A program made the translations under genes and the position numbers. From positions 46,878-110,877 of the forward strand of contig NZ_LFML01000053.1 in the NCBI RefSeq assembly GCF_001044425.1: a stretch of DNA of 64,000 bases, written 5' to 3'. The DNA comes from Streptomyces roseus. Its GTDB lineage: Bacteria > Actinomycetota > Actinomycetes > Streptomycetales > Streptomycetaceae. Below the pieces are notes generated by a model. That model had not been told where the DNA came from. It made no database searches and was given only the letters and a program-made list of their open reading frames with translations. Shown one piece after another: positions 39,234-48,441 of the stretch. Each line of letters starts with the position of its first letter. Position 1 is the stretch's first letter.

Positions 39234-40139
39234 GTGACCGCTGAGATCACCCTCTTCGTCAATCCCACCGCGGGACGCGGCCGGGGCGCGCACGCCGCGC
39301 AGCCGGCCGCTTCCGCGTTGCGGGCCGCGGGATTCTCCGTGCGGACGGTCCTCGGCGCCGACGCCGCGGACGCGCTGGCCCGGCTGCGCACCGCCGTCCG
39401 GGAGGGCACCGGGGCGGTGATCGCGGTGGGCGGTGACGGGGTGGTCTCCCTGGCCCTGCAGGCGCTGGCCGGGACGCTGGTGCCGCTCGGGGTGGTCGCC
39501 GCGGGCACCGGGAACGATTTCGCGCGGGCCCTGGGGCTGCCCGTACGGGAGCCCGCCCGGGCGGGGCGGCTGGCCGCCGCGGCGCTCAAGGAGGGGCGGA
39601 TCCGCGAGGTGGACCTCGGCCTGCTGGCGGGGGCCCCGGGCCGGGCGGAGGCCTGGTACGGGACCGTGCTGTGCTCCGGCTTCGACTCGCGGGTCAACGA
39701 CCGCGGCAACCGGATGCGGCTGCCGGCCGGCCGGTTCAAGTACGACCTGGCGATCCTGGCGGAGCTCGCCTCCTTCCGGCCGTTCCCGTACCGGATCACC
39801 CTCGACGACGGCCCGGTGATCGAGACCGAGGCCACGCTGGTGGCCGTCGGCAACAGCTCCTCGTACGGCGGGGGCATGCGCATCTGCGCGGACGCCGTCC
39901 CGGACGACGGGCTCTTCGACGTCGTGATCGTGGGCGACTGCAGCCGGACCACCCTGCTGAAGGTGTTTCCGCAGGTCTACAAGGGGACGCACCTGGGCCA
40001 CCCGAAGGTGGCCGTCCACCGGGCCGCGAAGGTCACCCTGGAGGCCGCGGGGATCACCGCGTACGCCGACGGCGAGCCGCTGGGAGCGCTGCCGGTGACC
40101 GCGCGGTGCGTCCCCGGGGCCGTGCGGCTCCTGGTGTAG
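39234..40139 (+). CDS. Diacylglycerol kinase family lipid kinase
   Basis: The 301-residue enzyme starts at GTG 39234, 17 bases after tatC. The catalytic domain has F-V-N-P-T-A-G-R-G, A-V-G-G-D-G-V-V (GGDG at 66-69) and A-A-G-T-G-N-D-F-A-R, hallmarks of the DAGK_cat (DgkB/YegS-type) fold; D-D-G-L-F-D-V-V-I near residue 222 is the second-domain metal motif. Likely substrates are diacylglycerol or a related lipid, but sequence cannot decide. The helicase gene follows after 78 bases. Confidence 0.93.
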   Translation: MTAEITLFVNPTAGRGRGAHAAQPAASALRAAGFSVRTVLGADAADALARLRTAVREGTGAVIAVGGDGVVSLALQALAGTLVPLGVVAAGTGNDFARALGLPVREPARAGRLAAAALKEGRIREVDLGLLAGAPGRAEAWYGTVLCSGFDSRVNDRGNRMRLPAGRFKYDLAILAELASFRPFPYRITLDDGPVIETEATLVAVGNSSSYGGGMRICADAVPDDGLFDVVIVGDCSRTTLLKVFPQVYKGTHLGHPKVAVHRAAKVTLEAAGITAYADGEPLGALPVTARCVPGAVRLLV

Positions 40140-40217
40140 GGGCGGTGGCGGCGGCCGCGCGGTCCGTATAAATGATCGCGACTGTTGTCAGGGGCGACGG
40201 GTAGGCTCGAAGACAAG

Positions 40218-43058
40218 ATGACCGAAGAACTCTCACCGGCGGAGCGGTACGCCGCTGCCCGGATCCGCGCCGCCGAAGAGGCCACCGCCCTGGCCCCCTT
40301 CCGCGAGATGTACGAATTCGACCTGGACCCGTACCAGGTCGAGGCCTGCAAGGCCTTGGAGGCCGGCAAGGGCGTCCTCGTCGCCGCCCCGACGGGCTCG
40401 GGCAAGACGATCGTCGGCGAGTTCGCCGTGCACCTCGCCCTCGGACAGGGCCGCAAGTGCTTCTACACGACGCCGATCAAGGCCCTGTCGAACCAGAAGT
40501 ACGCCGACCTCGTCAAGCGCTACGGCGCCGACAAGGTGGGCCTGCTGACCGGTGACAACAGCGTCAACTCAGAGGCACCCGTGGTCGTGATGACCACCGA
40601 GGTGCTCCGCAACATGCTCTACGCGGGCTCGCAGTCGCTGCGCGGCCTCGGCTACGTCGTGATGGACGAGGTGCACTACCTCTCCGACCGGTTCCGCGGA
40701 GCCGTCTGGGAGGAAGTGATCATCCACCTCCCCGAGTCGGTCACGCTGGTGTCGCTGTCGGCCACCGTCTCCAACGCCGAGGAGTTCGGCGACTGGCTCG
40801 ACACCGTGCGCGGCGACACCGAGGTGATCGTCTCCGAGGAGCGGCCCGTCCCGCTGTGGCAGCACGTCATGGCCGGCCGCAAGATCTACGACCTCTTCGA
40901 GGAGGAGTCCGACCACGGCGGCCGCGGCTCCGCGCGCCGGGAGGTCAACCCCGACCTGCTGCGCATGGCGCGCGAGGAGAACACCCGTACGTACAGTCCG
41001 AAGGACCGGCGGCGCGGCAAGATGGTCCGCGAGGCCGACCGCGAGCGCGAGCGGCGCTCCCGCGGCCGGATCTGGACCCCGAGCCGGCCCGAGGTCATCG
41101 CCCGGCTCGACGGGGACGGGCTGCTGCCCGCCATCAACTTCATCTTCAGCCGGGCCGGCTGCGAGGCCGCCGTCCAGCAGTGCCTCTTCGCGGGCCTGCG
41201 GCTCAACGACGACACCGCCCGCCTGCGGGTGCGCGAGATCGTCGAGGAGCGGACCGCCTCCATCCCCACCGAGGACCTGTACGTCCTCGGCTACTACGAG
41301 TGGCTGGAAGGGCTGGAGCGGGGCATCGCCGCGCACCACGCCGGCATGCTGCCCACCTTCAAGGAGGTCGTGGAGGAGCTGTTCGTCCGCGGCCTCGTCA
41401 AGGCCGTCTTCGCCACCGAGACGCTGGCGCTGGGCATCAACATGCCCGCGCGCACGGTGATCCTGGAGAAGCTGGTCAAGTGGAACGGCGAGCAGCACGC
41501 CGACATCACGCCCGGCGAGTACACGCAGCTCACCGGCCGGGCGGGGCGGCGCGGCATCGACGTCGAGGGCCACGCCGTGGTGCTGTGGCAGCGGGGCATG
41601 GACCCGGCGGGGCTCGCCGGGCTCGCGGGCACCCGTACGTATCCGCTGCGCTCCAGCTTCAAGCCCTCGTACAACATGGCCGTGAACCTGGTCAGCCAGT
41701 TCGGGCGGCGCCGCTCGCGCGAGCTGCTGGAGACCTCCTTCGCGCAGTTCCAGGCCGACCGCTCGGTCGTCGGGATCTCCCGGCAGGTGCAGCGCAACGA
41801 GGAGGGCCTGGAGGGCTACCGGGAGGGCATGACCTGCCACCTCGGCGACTTCGCGGAGTACGCGCAGCTGCGCCGCGACCTCAAGGACCGCGAGACGGAC
41901 CTGGCCAAGCAGGGCGCGGCCCAGCGCCGGGTGCAGGCGGCCGGTTCGCTGGAGAAGCTCAAGCCGGGCGACATCATCCACGTGCCGACCGGCAAGTTCG
42001 CCGGGCTCGCCCTCGTCTTGGACCCGGGCGTGCCGGCCGGGCGGGTCAACGGGCACCGCGGGTACGAGTACGCCGAGGGCCCGCGCCCGCTGGTGCTGAC
42101 CGCGGAGCGGCAGGTCAAGCGGCTCGCCGCGATCGACTTCCCGGTGCCGGTCGAGGCCATCGAGCGGATGCGGATCCCCAAGACGTTCAACGCGCGCTCG
42201 CCGCAGTCCCGTCGGGACCTGGCCTCCCAACTGCGGGCCAAGGCCGGGCACATCGCGCCGGAGCGGCGCGGGCGGGGCCGGGCCGCGGCCGCCGACGACC
42301 GCGAGATCGCGCGGCTGCGCGCGGCGCTGCGGGCGCACCCCTGCCACGGCTGCGACGAGCGCGAGGACCACGCGCGCTGGGCGGAGCGCTACCACCGGCT
42401 CAAGCGGGACACCCAGCAGCTGGAGCGGCGCATCGAGGGCCGGACGAACACGATCGCCCGCACCTTCGACCGGATCCACGCCCTGCTCACCGAGCTGGAC
42501 TACCTGCGCGAGGACGAGGTCACCGTGCACGGCAAGCGGCTCGCCCGGCTGTACGGGGAGCTGGACCTGCTGGCCTCGGAGTGCCTGCGCGAGCGCGTCT
42601 GGGAGGGGCTGTCCCCGGCGGAACTGGCGGCCTGCGTCTCGGCGCTGGTGTTCGAGGCGCGGCAGTCGGACGACGCGGTGGCGCCGAAGGTGCCGGGCGG
42701 CGCGGCCAAGGCCGCGCTGGGCGAGATGGTCCGGATCTGGGGCCGCCTCGACGCGCTGGAGGAGGAGCACCGCATCAACCAGGCGGAGGGCGTGGGCCAG
42801 CGCGAGCCGGACCTCGGCTTCGCGTGGGCTGCTTACCAGTGGGCCTCCGACAAGAGCCTGGACGAGGTGCTGCGGGAGGCGGAGATGCCGGCCGGCGACT
42901 TCGTGCGCTGGTGCAAGCAGGTCATCGACGTGCTGGGGCAGATCGCGGCCGCGGCTCCCGCGGCCTCCGGTGACAGCGGGAGCACGGTGGCCCGCAACGC
43001 CCGCAAGGCCGTCGACGCGCTGCTGCGCGGTGTGGTGGCCTACAGCTCGGTCGGCTGA
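40218..43058 (+). CDS. Ski2-like DEAD/DEAH-box RNA helicase
   Basis: The 946-residue protein (ATG 40218; TAGGCT box at 40202-40207 gives a leader of only about four bases) has a two-RecA core: A-P-T-G-S-G-K-T (Walker A), M-D-E-V-H-Y-L (DEVH), S-L-S-A-T-V-S-N (motif III), H-H-A-G-M-L (IVa), Q-L-T-G-R-A-G-R-R-G-I (motif VI). The long C-terminal part (from about 560) has the helical-bundle and DSHCT-like domain of the Ski2/Mtr4 class (HelY in mycobacteria). It lies downstream of tatAC as in other actinomycetes. Its last 19 bases overlap the convergent pseudouridine-synthase gene. Confidence 0.96.
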   Translation: MTEELSPAERYAAARIRAAEEATALAPFREMYEFDLDPYQVEACKALEAGKGVLVAAPTGSGKTIVGEFAVHLALGQGRKCFYTTPIKALSNQKYADLVKRYGADKVGLLTGDNSVNSEAPVVVMTTEVLRNMLYAGSQSLRGLGYVVMDEVHYLSDRFRGAVWEEVIIHLPESVTLVSLSATVSNAEEFGDWLDTVRGDTEVIVSEERPVPLWQHVMAGRKIYDLFEEESDHGGRGSARREVNPDLLRMAREENTRTYSPKDRRRGKMVREADRERERRSRGRIWTPSRPEVIARLDGDGLLPAINFIFSRAGCEAAVQQCLFAGLRLNDDTARLRVREIVEERTASIPTEDLYVLGYYEWLEGLERGIAAHHAGMLPTFKEVVEELFVRGLVKAVFATETLALGINMPARTVILEKLVKWNGEQHADITPGEYTQLTGRAGRRGIDVEGHAVVLWQRGMDPAGLAGLAGTRTYPLRSSFKPSYNMAVNLVSQFGRRRSRELLETSFAQFQADRSVVGISRQVQRNEEGLEGYREGMTCHLGDFAEYAQLRRDLKDRETDLAKQGAAQRRVQAAGSLEKLKPGDIIHVPTGKFAGLALVLDPGVPAGRVNGHRGYEYAEGPRPLVLTAERQVKRLAAIDFPVPVEAIERMRIPKTFNARSPQSRRDLASQLRAKAGHIAPERRGRGRAAAADDREIARLRAALRAHPCHGCDEREDHARWAERYHRLKRDTQQLERRIEGRTNTIARTFDRIHALLTELDYLREDEVTVHGKRLARLYGELDLLASECLRERVWEGLSPAELAACVSALVFEARQSDDAVAPKVPGGAAKAALGEMVRIWGRLDALEEEHRINQAEGVGQREPDLGFAWAAYQWASDKSLDEVLREAEMPAGDFVRWCKQVIDVLGQIAAAAPAASGDSGSTVARNARKAVDALLRGVVAYSSVG

Positions 43059-44062
43059 CGGGCTCCGGGCCGGCCGGCGTGCCCCGGGTCCTCGTGCCCC
43101 GGGTCCTCGGAGCCTCGCCATCCGGCGAGGTCCTCCCAGGCCCCGAGGCCCAGGCCGCTCTCGAAGCGGCGCGCGACCCCGGTGACGGGGTCGGTGAAGG
43201 ACACCGTACGGGCCAGGAGCTGGAGCGGCCGGCGGTAGTCGTCCGGGGCCGGGTCGGTGACCTGCGGGTAGAGGGGGTCGCCGAGGATCGGCAGCCCGAG
43301 GCCGTTCATGTGCACCCGCAGCTGGTGGGTGCGGCCGGTGTGCGGGGTCAGCCGGTAGCGGCCCAGCTCCCCCTTGGTGTCGAGGAGTTCGACCAGGCTC
43401 TCCGCGTTCGGCTGCGCGCCGGGGACCTCGACCGCCGCCATCACCCCGCGGGCCTTCTCGATGTGGCTGCGGACGGTGCGCGGGAGTGCGAGCGCCGGAT
43501 CGTGGCGGGCCAGCGCCTCGTACTGCTTGAGTACGCGCCGCTCCTGGAACAGCAGCTGGTAGGCGCCGCGGTCCTCAGGGCGGATGCTGAACATCACCAG
43601 TCCGGCGGTCAGCCGGTCCAGCCGGTGCGCGGGGCTGAGCTCGGGCAGCCCGAGCTCGGTGCGCAGCCGGGCCAGGGCGGTCTGCGTGATGTGGCTGCCG
43701 CGCGGGGTGGTGGCCAGGAAGTGCGGTTTGTCGACGACCAGCAGGTGCGCGTCGCGGTGGACGACGCGGATCGGGAACGGCACCACGGGCTCCGGCTCCA
43801 TGTCCCGGTGGAACCACAGGTAGGCGCCCGGCTCGTACGGGTCCTGCGCCCTCAGGACCCGTCCGCCGGGGCCGAGCACCCGCCCGGCGCGCAGCAGGTG
43901 CGCGATGGATTCGGCGCCGCGGGTGCCGGCGTAGCGGGCGGCGAGGTAGCCGCCGAGGTCGGGCCAGCGCCCGTCGGGGTCGGCGGGCAGCCGCAGCCGG
44001 ACCGGGTCGATGCCGGCGACCTGGGGCAGGGGCGAGGGGGGCGCCTGGGTTCTGCGTCTCAT
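43040..44062 (-). CDS. RluA-family pseudouridine synthase
   Basis: The 340-residue enzyme isomerises uridine in RNA. Motifs: D-K-P-H-F-L-A-T-T-P (motif I), P-A-H-R-L-D-R-L-T-A-G-L (catalytic Asp in HRLDR, near residue 148), Y-E-A-L-A (motif IIa) and R-L-T-P-H-T-G-R-T-H-Q-L-R-V-H (motif III). It has an extended N-terminus without a clear S4 domain. The C-terminus has an E-D-P-G-H duplication from a 15-base tandem repeat (43079-43108). The RNA target is unknown. The stop lies inside the end of the helicase gene. Confidence 0.93.
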   Translation of the reverse strand: MRRRTQAPPSPLPQVAGIDPVRLRLPADPDGRWPDLGGYLAARYAGTRGAESIAHLLRAGRVLGPGGRVLRAQDPYEPGAYLWFHRDMEPEPVVPFPIRVVHRDAHLLVVDKPHFLATTPRGSHITQTALARLRTELGLPELSPAHRLDRLTAGLVMFSIRPEDRGAYQLLFQERRVLKQYEALARHDPALALPRTVRSHIEKARGVMAAVEVPGAQPNAESLVELLDTKGELGRYRLTPHTGRTHQLRVHMNGLGLPILGDPLYPQVTDPAPDDYRRPLQLLARTVSFTDPVTGVARRFESGLGLGAWEDLAGWRGSEDPGHEDPGHAGRPGARQPTEL

Positions 44063-44086
44063 CGGGTCCAGGCTATGTGCCGGGGA

Positions 44087-45628
44087 CTACTGCTTGGTGA
44101 AGGTGCCCAGGTGGTTGGCGTCCAGGTACTCGATGCGGACCGTGCCGTCCTTGAAGACCACCCCGGTGCGGCCGACGGCGTTCTCGCCGGCGGTCACGTA
44201 GCTGAAGGTGTCCCCGTCGTAGTGCGTCAGCGGGAAGCGCATCGGCTTGGGGCCGAGGGAGAGGGTGAGACCGCCCTTGCCGCCCGTGTTCGCGGTCACG
44301 GTGAGCTTCCCGTAGTAGGGGCTCGTGTAGGTGCCGGTGTACGCGGTGTCGGCGCGGGCCGGCTTGGCGCCGGCGGGCGGGTGCGCGTAGTCGGTGGCGG
44401 AGGGGCCGGGGCCGAGCTGGCGGGCGTAGAGCTCGGCGAAGAGGGGGAGCCAGTCGGTGGTCGGTTTGCCGTGCTCGGCGGTGTCGAAGAAGTCCGCGGC
44501 GATGGCGTCGGCGAGGCCGACCGGGGCGCCGTTGGTGAGGACGACGATGCCGAGCTTCTCCAGCGGGAGCATGGTGACGTTGGTGTTGGCGCCGAGTTCG
44601 AAGGCGCCGGAGTGGCTCAGGCGCAGCCGTCCCGCCTCGTCGTACGAGACGTTCCAGCCGAGCCCGTAGAAGCCGGTGTGCTCCAGGGGCGGGGTCGGCG
44701 GCTGCGACAGGATGTGCGGCAGGCGGGTGGTGGCGAGGGTGTCGGCGGGGATGATCCGCTTCCCGTCGAGGGTGCCGCCGGCGAGCTGGAGGCGCAGCCA
44801 GCGGGCCATGTCGGTGGCGGTGGAGCTCACGCCGCCGGCCGGTGCCTGGGCGTCGGGGTCGCGCACGAAGCGGGGGGACCAGGTCCCGTCCGGGTTCTTG
44901 ACGTGGGTGGCCGCGTGGTCGGGGGCGTTGACGAAGGCCGAGAACTCGGTGCTGGTGTGCGTCATCCCGGCGGGCTTGAACAGGACGTCCTGGTTGAGCT
45001 TCTCCCAGGTCGTGCCGTGCTTCCGGGCGACGGCCTCGGCGGCCGCGGTGAGCCCGAAGTTGGTGTAGTTGTAGCTCGCGCGGAAGGGGGAGAGGGCCTC
45101 CAGGCGCAGGTGGTCGAGGATGTACGCCTGGTCGTATCCGAGGTCTTCGAGGAGGTCCCCGGCGTGGTCGGGGAGGCCGCTCCGGTGGGAGAAGAGGTCG
45201 GCGGTGGTGACGTGGCCGGTGACCCAGGGGTCCTTCAGCGCGAAGCCGGGCAGCTCGGTGCGGTCGTTCCATTCGGCGGGGTCCTTGAGGGCTCCGGCCA
45301 CCACCGTGGAGGAGATCGGCTTGGAGACGGACGCGACCTGGAAGACGGTGTCGGGGCCGATGGCCCCGGGCGCGTCGGTGCGCCGGACGCCGAAGCCCTT
45401 GAGGTAGACGACCTTGTCGTCGTGGACGACGGCCACGGCGGCCCCGGGGACCCCGGTGCTGCGCATGGCGTCGGTGACGAAGCCGGGCAGGCGCGCGAGC
45501 GCCTTGTCCACCTCCGCATCCGTGATCTGGGGCTTCGGCGCGGGCGGTGGGCTGGGTGCGGCGGCTGCGCCGGTCGCGGCCAGCACGACGGCGGCTCCTG
45601 CCACACCGAGCGAGTGGAGCGTTCGCAT
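44087..45628 (-). CDS. Secreted class C beta-lactamase-type serine hydrolase
   Basis: The 513-residue protein has a signal peptide (V-A-G-A-A-V-V-L-A-A-T-G-A-A-A-A). Catalytic motifs of the class C/penicillin-binding fold: S100-V-S-K103, Y-N-Y-T-N as the YxN motif and H-S-G-A-F (HxG at the third box). C-terminal 100 residues form a DUF3471-like domain. This enzyme class includes D-amino-acid peptidases and esterases more often than true beta-lactamases, so resistance is not implied. It is monocistronic, upstream of the pseudouridine synthase. Confidence 0.92.
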   Translation of the reverse strand: MRTLHSLGVAGAAVVLAATGAAAAPSPPPAPKPQITDAEVDKALARLPGFVTDAMRSTGVPGAAVAVVHDDKVVYLKGFGVRRTDAPGAIGPDTVFQVASVSKPISSTVVAGALKDPAEWNDRTELPGFALKDPWVTGHVTTADLFSHRSGLPDHAGDLLEDLGYDQAYILDHLRLEALSPFRASYNYTNFGLTAAAEAVARKHGTTWEKLNQDVLFKPAGMTHTSTEFSAFVNAPDHAATHVKNPDGTWSPRFVRDPDAQAPAGGVSSTATDMARWLRLQLAGGTLDGKRIIPADTLATTRLPHILSQPPTPPLEHTGFYGLGWNVSYDEAGRLRLSHSGAFELGANTNVTMLPLEKLGIVVLTNGAPVGLADAIAADFFDTAEHGKPTTDWLPLFAELYARQLGPGPSATDYAHPPAGAKPARADTAYTGTYTSPYYGKLTVTANTGGKGGLTLSLGPKPMRFPLTHYDGDTFSYVTAGENAVGRTGVVFKDGTVRIEYLDANHLGTFTKQ

Positions 45629-45769
45629 GGCGATATTGTCCCGCCGAACGGGCGAACCCGCCCGCCGTGGCGACGGGTACGGGACGCGTAGCGGGTGGCC
45701 CGCGCAAGGAGCCGCAGACGCCGGAGCCGCAGACGTCCCCGGTGTCCCCCGGGGCGGTGGCCGCGGCCG

Positions 45770-46615
45770 TCAGGCAGCCGACTCCTGCTGCGACTCCTGC
45801 TCGGCCAGGACCCTGGCGTTCCAGTCGCGCTTGATCGCCCGCCAGCCCTCGTCGGTCTCGCCGAGGCGCCAGTAGCCGGAGATCGACAGGCGCTCCCTGG
45901 GGATGCCCCGCTCCAGGCGCAGGTGGCTGCGGAGGTCCTTCACGAAGCCCGCCTCGCCGTGCACGAAGGCGTGGACGTCGCGGGAGGGGAATTCCATGGC
46001 TCTGACCGCTTCGACGAGTCTTTCGCCGACCCGGCCGGAGCCGCGGTGCAGCCAGACCGGGACGACGCCGTCCGGGGTGGCGAACTTCTGCTCGTCCTCC
46101 GGGCCCTCGACCTCGACGAACGCGCGCACCCGCGCGCCCGCGGGCATCCGCTCCATGGCGGCCGCGATGGCCGGCAGGGCGCTCTCGTCGCCCACGAGGA
46201 GGTGCCAGTCGGCCGCCGGATCCGGTGCGTAGGCGCCGCCGGGGCCGAGGAAGCGGACGAGTTCGCCCGGCTGGACGCGGGCCGCCCAGGGGCCGGCCAG
46301 CCCCTCGTCGCCGTGGACGACGAAGTCGAGCGTCAGCTCCAGGTGCACCGGGTCCCAGGCGCGGACCGTGTACGCCCGCTGGCGCGGCCAGGCGTCCCGC
46401 GGGTACTCGGCGCGGATCCGCTCCAGGTCCCACGGCGAGGGGTAGGTGACGCCTTCGGGGGCGAACAGGAGCTTGATGTAGTGGTCCGTGAACTCGCCCG
46501 CGCTGAATCGGACCAGTCCGGCGCCGCCCAGCACGACGCGCACCATGTGCGGCGTCAGCCGCTCTGTGCGCACGACGACTGCGGTGCCGATGTTGCGGGC
46601 GCGTCCTTCTGCCAC
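45770..46615 (-). CDS. Siderophore-interacting protein (ferric-siderophore reductase type)
   Basis: The 281-residue cytoplasmic flavoprotein starts at GTG with AAGGGGAG upstream. FAD-binding R-A-Y-T-V-R-A-W-D (RxYTxR) sits near residue 80, V-V-H-G-D-E-G-L-A-G-P-W-A follows, and the C-terminal NAD(P)H-binding domain has L-L-V-G-D-E-S-A-L-P-A-I and G-Y-W-R-L-G-E-T-D. It reduces ferric siderophores to release iron. A palindrome CTTAGG-ATTA-CCTAAG lies 26-41 bases upstream, consistent with repression by the DtxR-type DmdR. Confidence 0.95.
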   Translation of the reverse strand: MAEGRARNIGTAVVVRTERLTPHMVRVVLGGAGLVRFSAGEFTDHYIKLLFAPEGVTYPSPWDLERIRAEYPRDAWPRQRAYTVRAWDPVHLELTLDFVVHGDEGLAGPWAARVQPGELVRFLGPGGAYAPDPAADWHLLVGDESALPAIAAAMERMPAGARVRAFVEVEGPEDEQKFATPDGVVPVWLHRGSGRVGERLVEAVRAMEFPSRDVHAFVHGEAGFVKDLRSHLRLERGIPRERLSISGYWRLGETDEGWRAIKRDWNARVLAEQESQQESAA

Positions 46616-46640
46616 GGCGTCTCCCCTTGCTCCCCTGAAA

Positions 46641-46656
46641 CTTAGGATTACCTAAG
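46641..46656. promoter_or_regulatory. Iron box (DtxR/DmdR-type operator)
   Basis: CTTAGG-ATTA-CCTAAG is a palindrome with six-base arms and lies in the promoter region of the siderophore-interacting protein gene. It shares the TTAGG...CCTAA core with known DmdR sites; flanking TTAG (46657-46660) extends the similarity. Confidence 0.7.
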
Positions 46657-46664
46657 TTAGCATC

Positions 46665-47591
46665 TCAAGGGCGCAGCGCGCTGCTCAGGCGCGATACGGC
46701 TCCGCCCAGACCCCACCGGTGCGCGAGCGCGTCGACCAGGTCCGGCTGCGCGGGCGCCGCGGGAAGGGCCGGATCGAACTCCGGAAGGGGCACGTCGGAG
46801 GCCACCCGGACCACCTTCGGGGCCACCGCCAGATACGGCCGGGACTCGTCCAGCCGCTTGCGCTGCGTGGGCGTCAGCTTCGACTTCGGGTCGTCGATCG
46901 CCGCGATGATCCCGGCCAGCGAGCCGTAGGCGTCCAGCAGCTTCGCCGCCGTCTTCTCGCCGATCCCCGGCACCCCCGGCAGCCCGTCGCTCGGGTCCCC
47001 GCGCAGCAGCGCCAGGTCCGCGTAGCCCGGGCCGTCCACCCCGTACTTCTCGCGCAGCCACGCCTCGTCCGTCACCTGGAGCGTGCCGACGCCCTTGAGC
47101 GGGTACAGCACGCGCCGCTGCCGGGCGTCGTCCACCAGCTGGTACAGGTCCCGGTCGCCGGTGACGATGTCCACGGGGCCCGTGGCGCGCGCCGTCAGCG
47201 TGCCGATCACGTCGTCGGCCTCGTACCCGGCGACGCCCACCCGGGCGATCCCGAACGCGTCCAGGGCCGCCTCGATGATCGGCACCTGCGGGGACAGCGT
47301 GTCGGGGGTCTCCTCCACGTCCGGGCCGCTCTCCGTCTCCTCGGCGACCCGGTGCGCCTTGTACGAGGGGATCAGCTCCACCCGCCACGCCGGCCGCCAG
47401 TCGGCGTCCATGCACGCCACCAGATCGTCGGGGCGGTGGTCCTGGACGAGGCGCCCGATGAAGTCGAGCAGCCCGCGCACCGCGTTGACCGGGGTGCCGT
47501 CCGGGGCCTTCACGGAGTCCGGTACGCCGAAGTACGCGCGGAAGTAGAGGGAGGCGGTGTCCAGCAGCATCAGGCGTCGAGTCGTCGTCAC
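46665..47591 (-). CDS. 5'-3' exonuclease (PolA N-terminal-domain type)
   Basis: The 308-residue protein is a stand-alone 5' nuclease: M-L-L-D-T-A-S-L-Y-F-R-A-Y-F-G-V-P (metal Asp), C-M-D-A-D-W-R, V-G-Y-E-A-D-D-V-I-G-T (EADD near residue 128), V-T-G-D-R-D-L-Y-Q-L, and a helix-hairpin-helix G-V-P-G-I-G-E-K-T-A-A. These match the flap-nuclease domain of DNA polymerase I. It likely removes RNA primers or flaps during replication and repair. The start is GTG 47591. The XRE-cupin gene is divergent from it. Confidence 0.95.
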   Translation of the reverse strand: MTTTRRLMLLDTASLYFRAYFGVPDSVKAPDGTPVNAVRGLLDFIGRLVQDHRPDDLVACMDADWRPAWRVELIPSYKAHRVAEETESGPDVEETPDTLSPQVPIIEAALDAFGIARVGVAGYEADDVIGTLTARATGPVDIVTGDRDLYQLVDDARQRRVLYPLKGVGTLQVTDEAWLREKYGVDGPGYADLALLRGDPSDGLPGVPGIGEKTAAKLLDAYGSLAGIIAAIDDPKSKLTPTQRKRLDESRPYLAVAPKVVRVASDVPLPEFDPALPAAPAQPDLVDALAHRWGLGGAVSRLSSALRP

Positions 47592-47829
47592 GGTGACGAT
47601 GATGCCGCACCCCGGGCGCGCGCCCGCAGTCGGCGGTGACGCCCCGGGGTACGGAAAGTGGCCGTGAGAGCGCTCGGAAACGGCACGGGAGTTTCACCCG
47701 GGGCGTACGCTGGTCGGCTCTTGCACGCGAAACCGGGGGCGGTTGCTGCGTAAGGTGCTTACAGCACTCCGATGTGCGCCGGACGCCGACGTACGCCGAC
47801 GGACCAGACAAGGGGAGGGCAGCCCCGCC

Positions 47830-48441
47830 ATGGACGACAGGGACGGCTCGGACGACAAGGAACGGGACAAGGACGCCAAGGAACCGCTCCGGGTGGGCGT
47901 GGCCGTGCGCAAGCGGCGCCGGGCGCTCCACCTGACCCTCGCCGCGGTGTCGGCGCGCAGCGGTCTGTCGGTGCCCTTCCTCAGCCAGATAGAGAACGAG
48001 CGGGCCCGCCCGAGCATGCGTTCCCTGGAACGGGTCGCGGACGCCCTGGAGACCACGGCCGTCGAGCTGCTGGCCGCCTCCGACACGGCGCGCACGGTCG
48101 ACCTCGTACGGGCCGGGGACGACTCCGGGCTCACGCCGGTCCCCGGCGTACGGCCCCTCGTGCGCGGCCACCACCAGCTGCACGCGCTGGAGTTCACCGG
48201 GGATCAGGACGCCGGCCGCGAGTACCAGCACCGCAACGACGAGCTGATGTACGTGGTCTCGGGCGCCTGCCAGGTGGAGGCCGAGGGGCGGGCGTACCGG
48301 CTGGAGAGCGGGGACGCGCTGTTCCTGTCCGGCGGCGTGCGCCACCGCTGGCGGGCCGTCTCCGAGGACACCCGGCTCCTGGTCGTGGCGGTGGGCGAGC
48401 ACATCCACGCGACCTCCGAGCCGCCCTCTCCCGGGCAGTGA
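47830..48441 (+). CDS. HTH (XRE) regulator with cupin domain
   Basis: The 203-residue product starts at ATG 47830 with GGGGAGGG upstream. After an acidic leader comes an XRE helix-turn-helix (R-V-G-V-A-V-R-K-R-R-R-A-L-H-L, then S-V-P-F-L-S-Q-I-E-N-E-R-A-R-P-S), then a cupin_2 domain (E-Y-Q-H-R-N-D-E-L-M-Y-V-V-S-G, then G-D-A-L-F-L-S-G-G-V-R-H-R-W). The class usually senses small metabolites such as polyamines or amino acids. Its stop overlaps the next start by four bases (GTGA), tying it to a metal-receptor-fold protein. Confidence 0.92.
   Translation: MDDRDGSDDKERDKDAKEPLRVGVAVRKRRRALHLTLAAVSARSGLSVPFLSQIENERARPSMRSLERVADALETTAVELLAASDTARTVDLVRAGDDSGLTPVPGVRPLVRGHHQLHALEFTGDQDAGREYQHRNDELMYVVSGACQVEAEGRAYRLESGDALFLSGGVRHRWRAVSEDTRLLVVAVGEHIHATSEPPSPGQ

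Noticed and set aside
44087..45628. Antibiotic-resistance beta-lactamase
   Set aside because: The motifs fit the broad class C serine hydrolase fold, with a DUF3471-like tail; this does not show beta-lactam hydrolysis.
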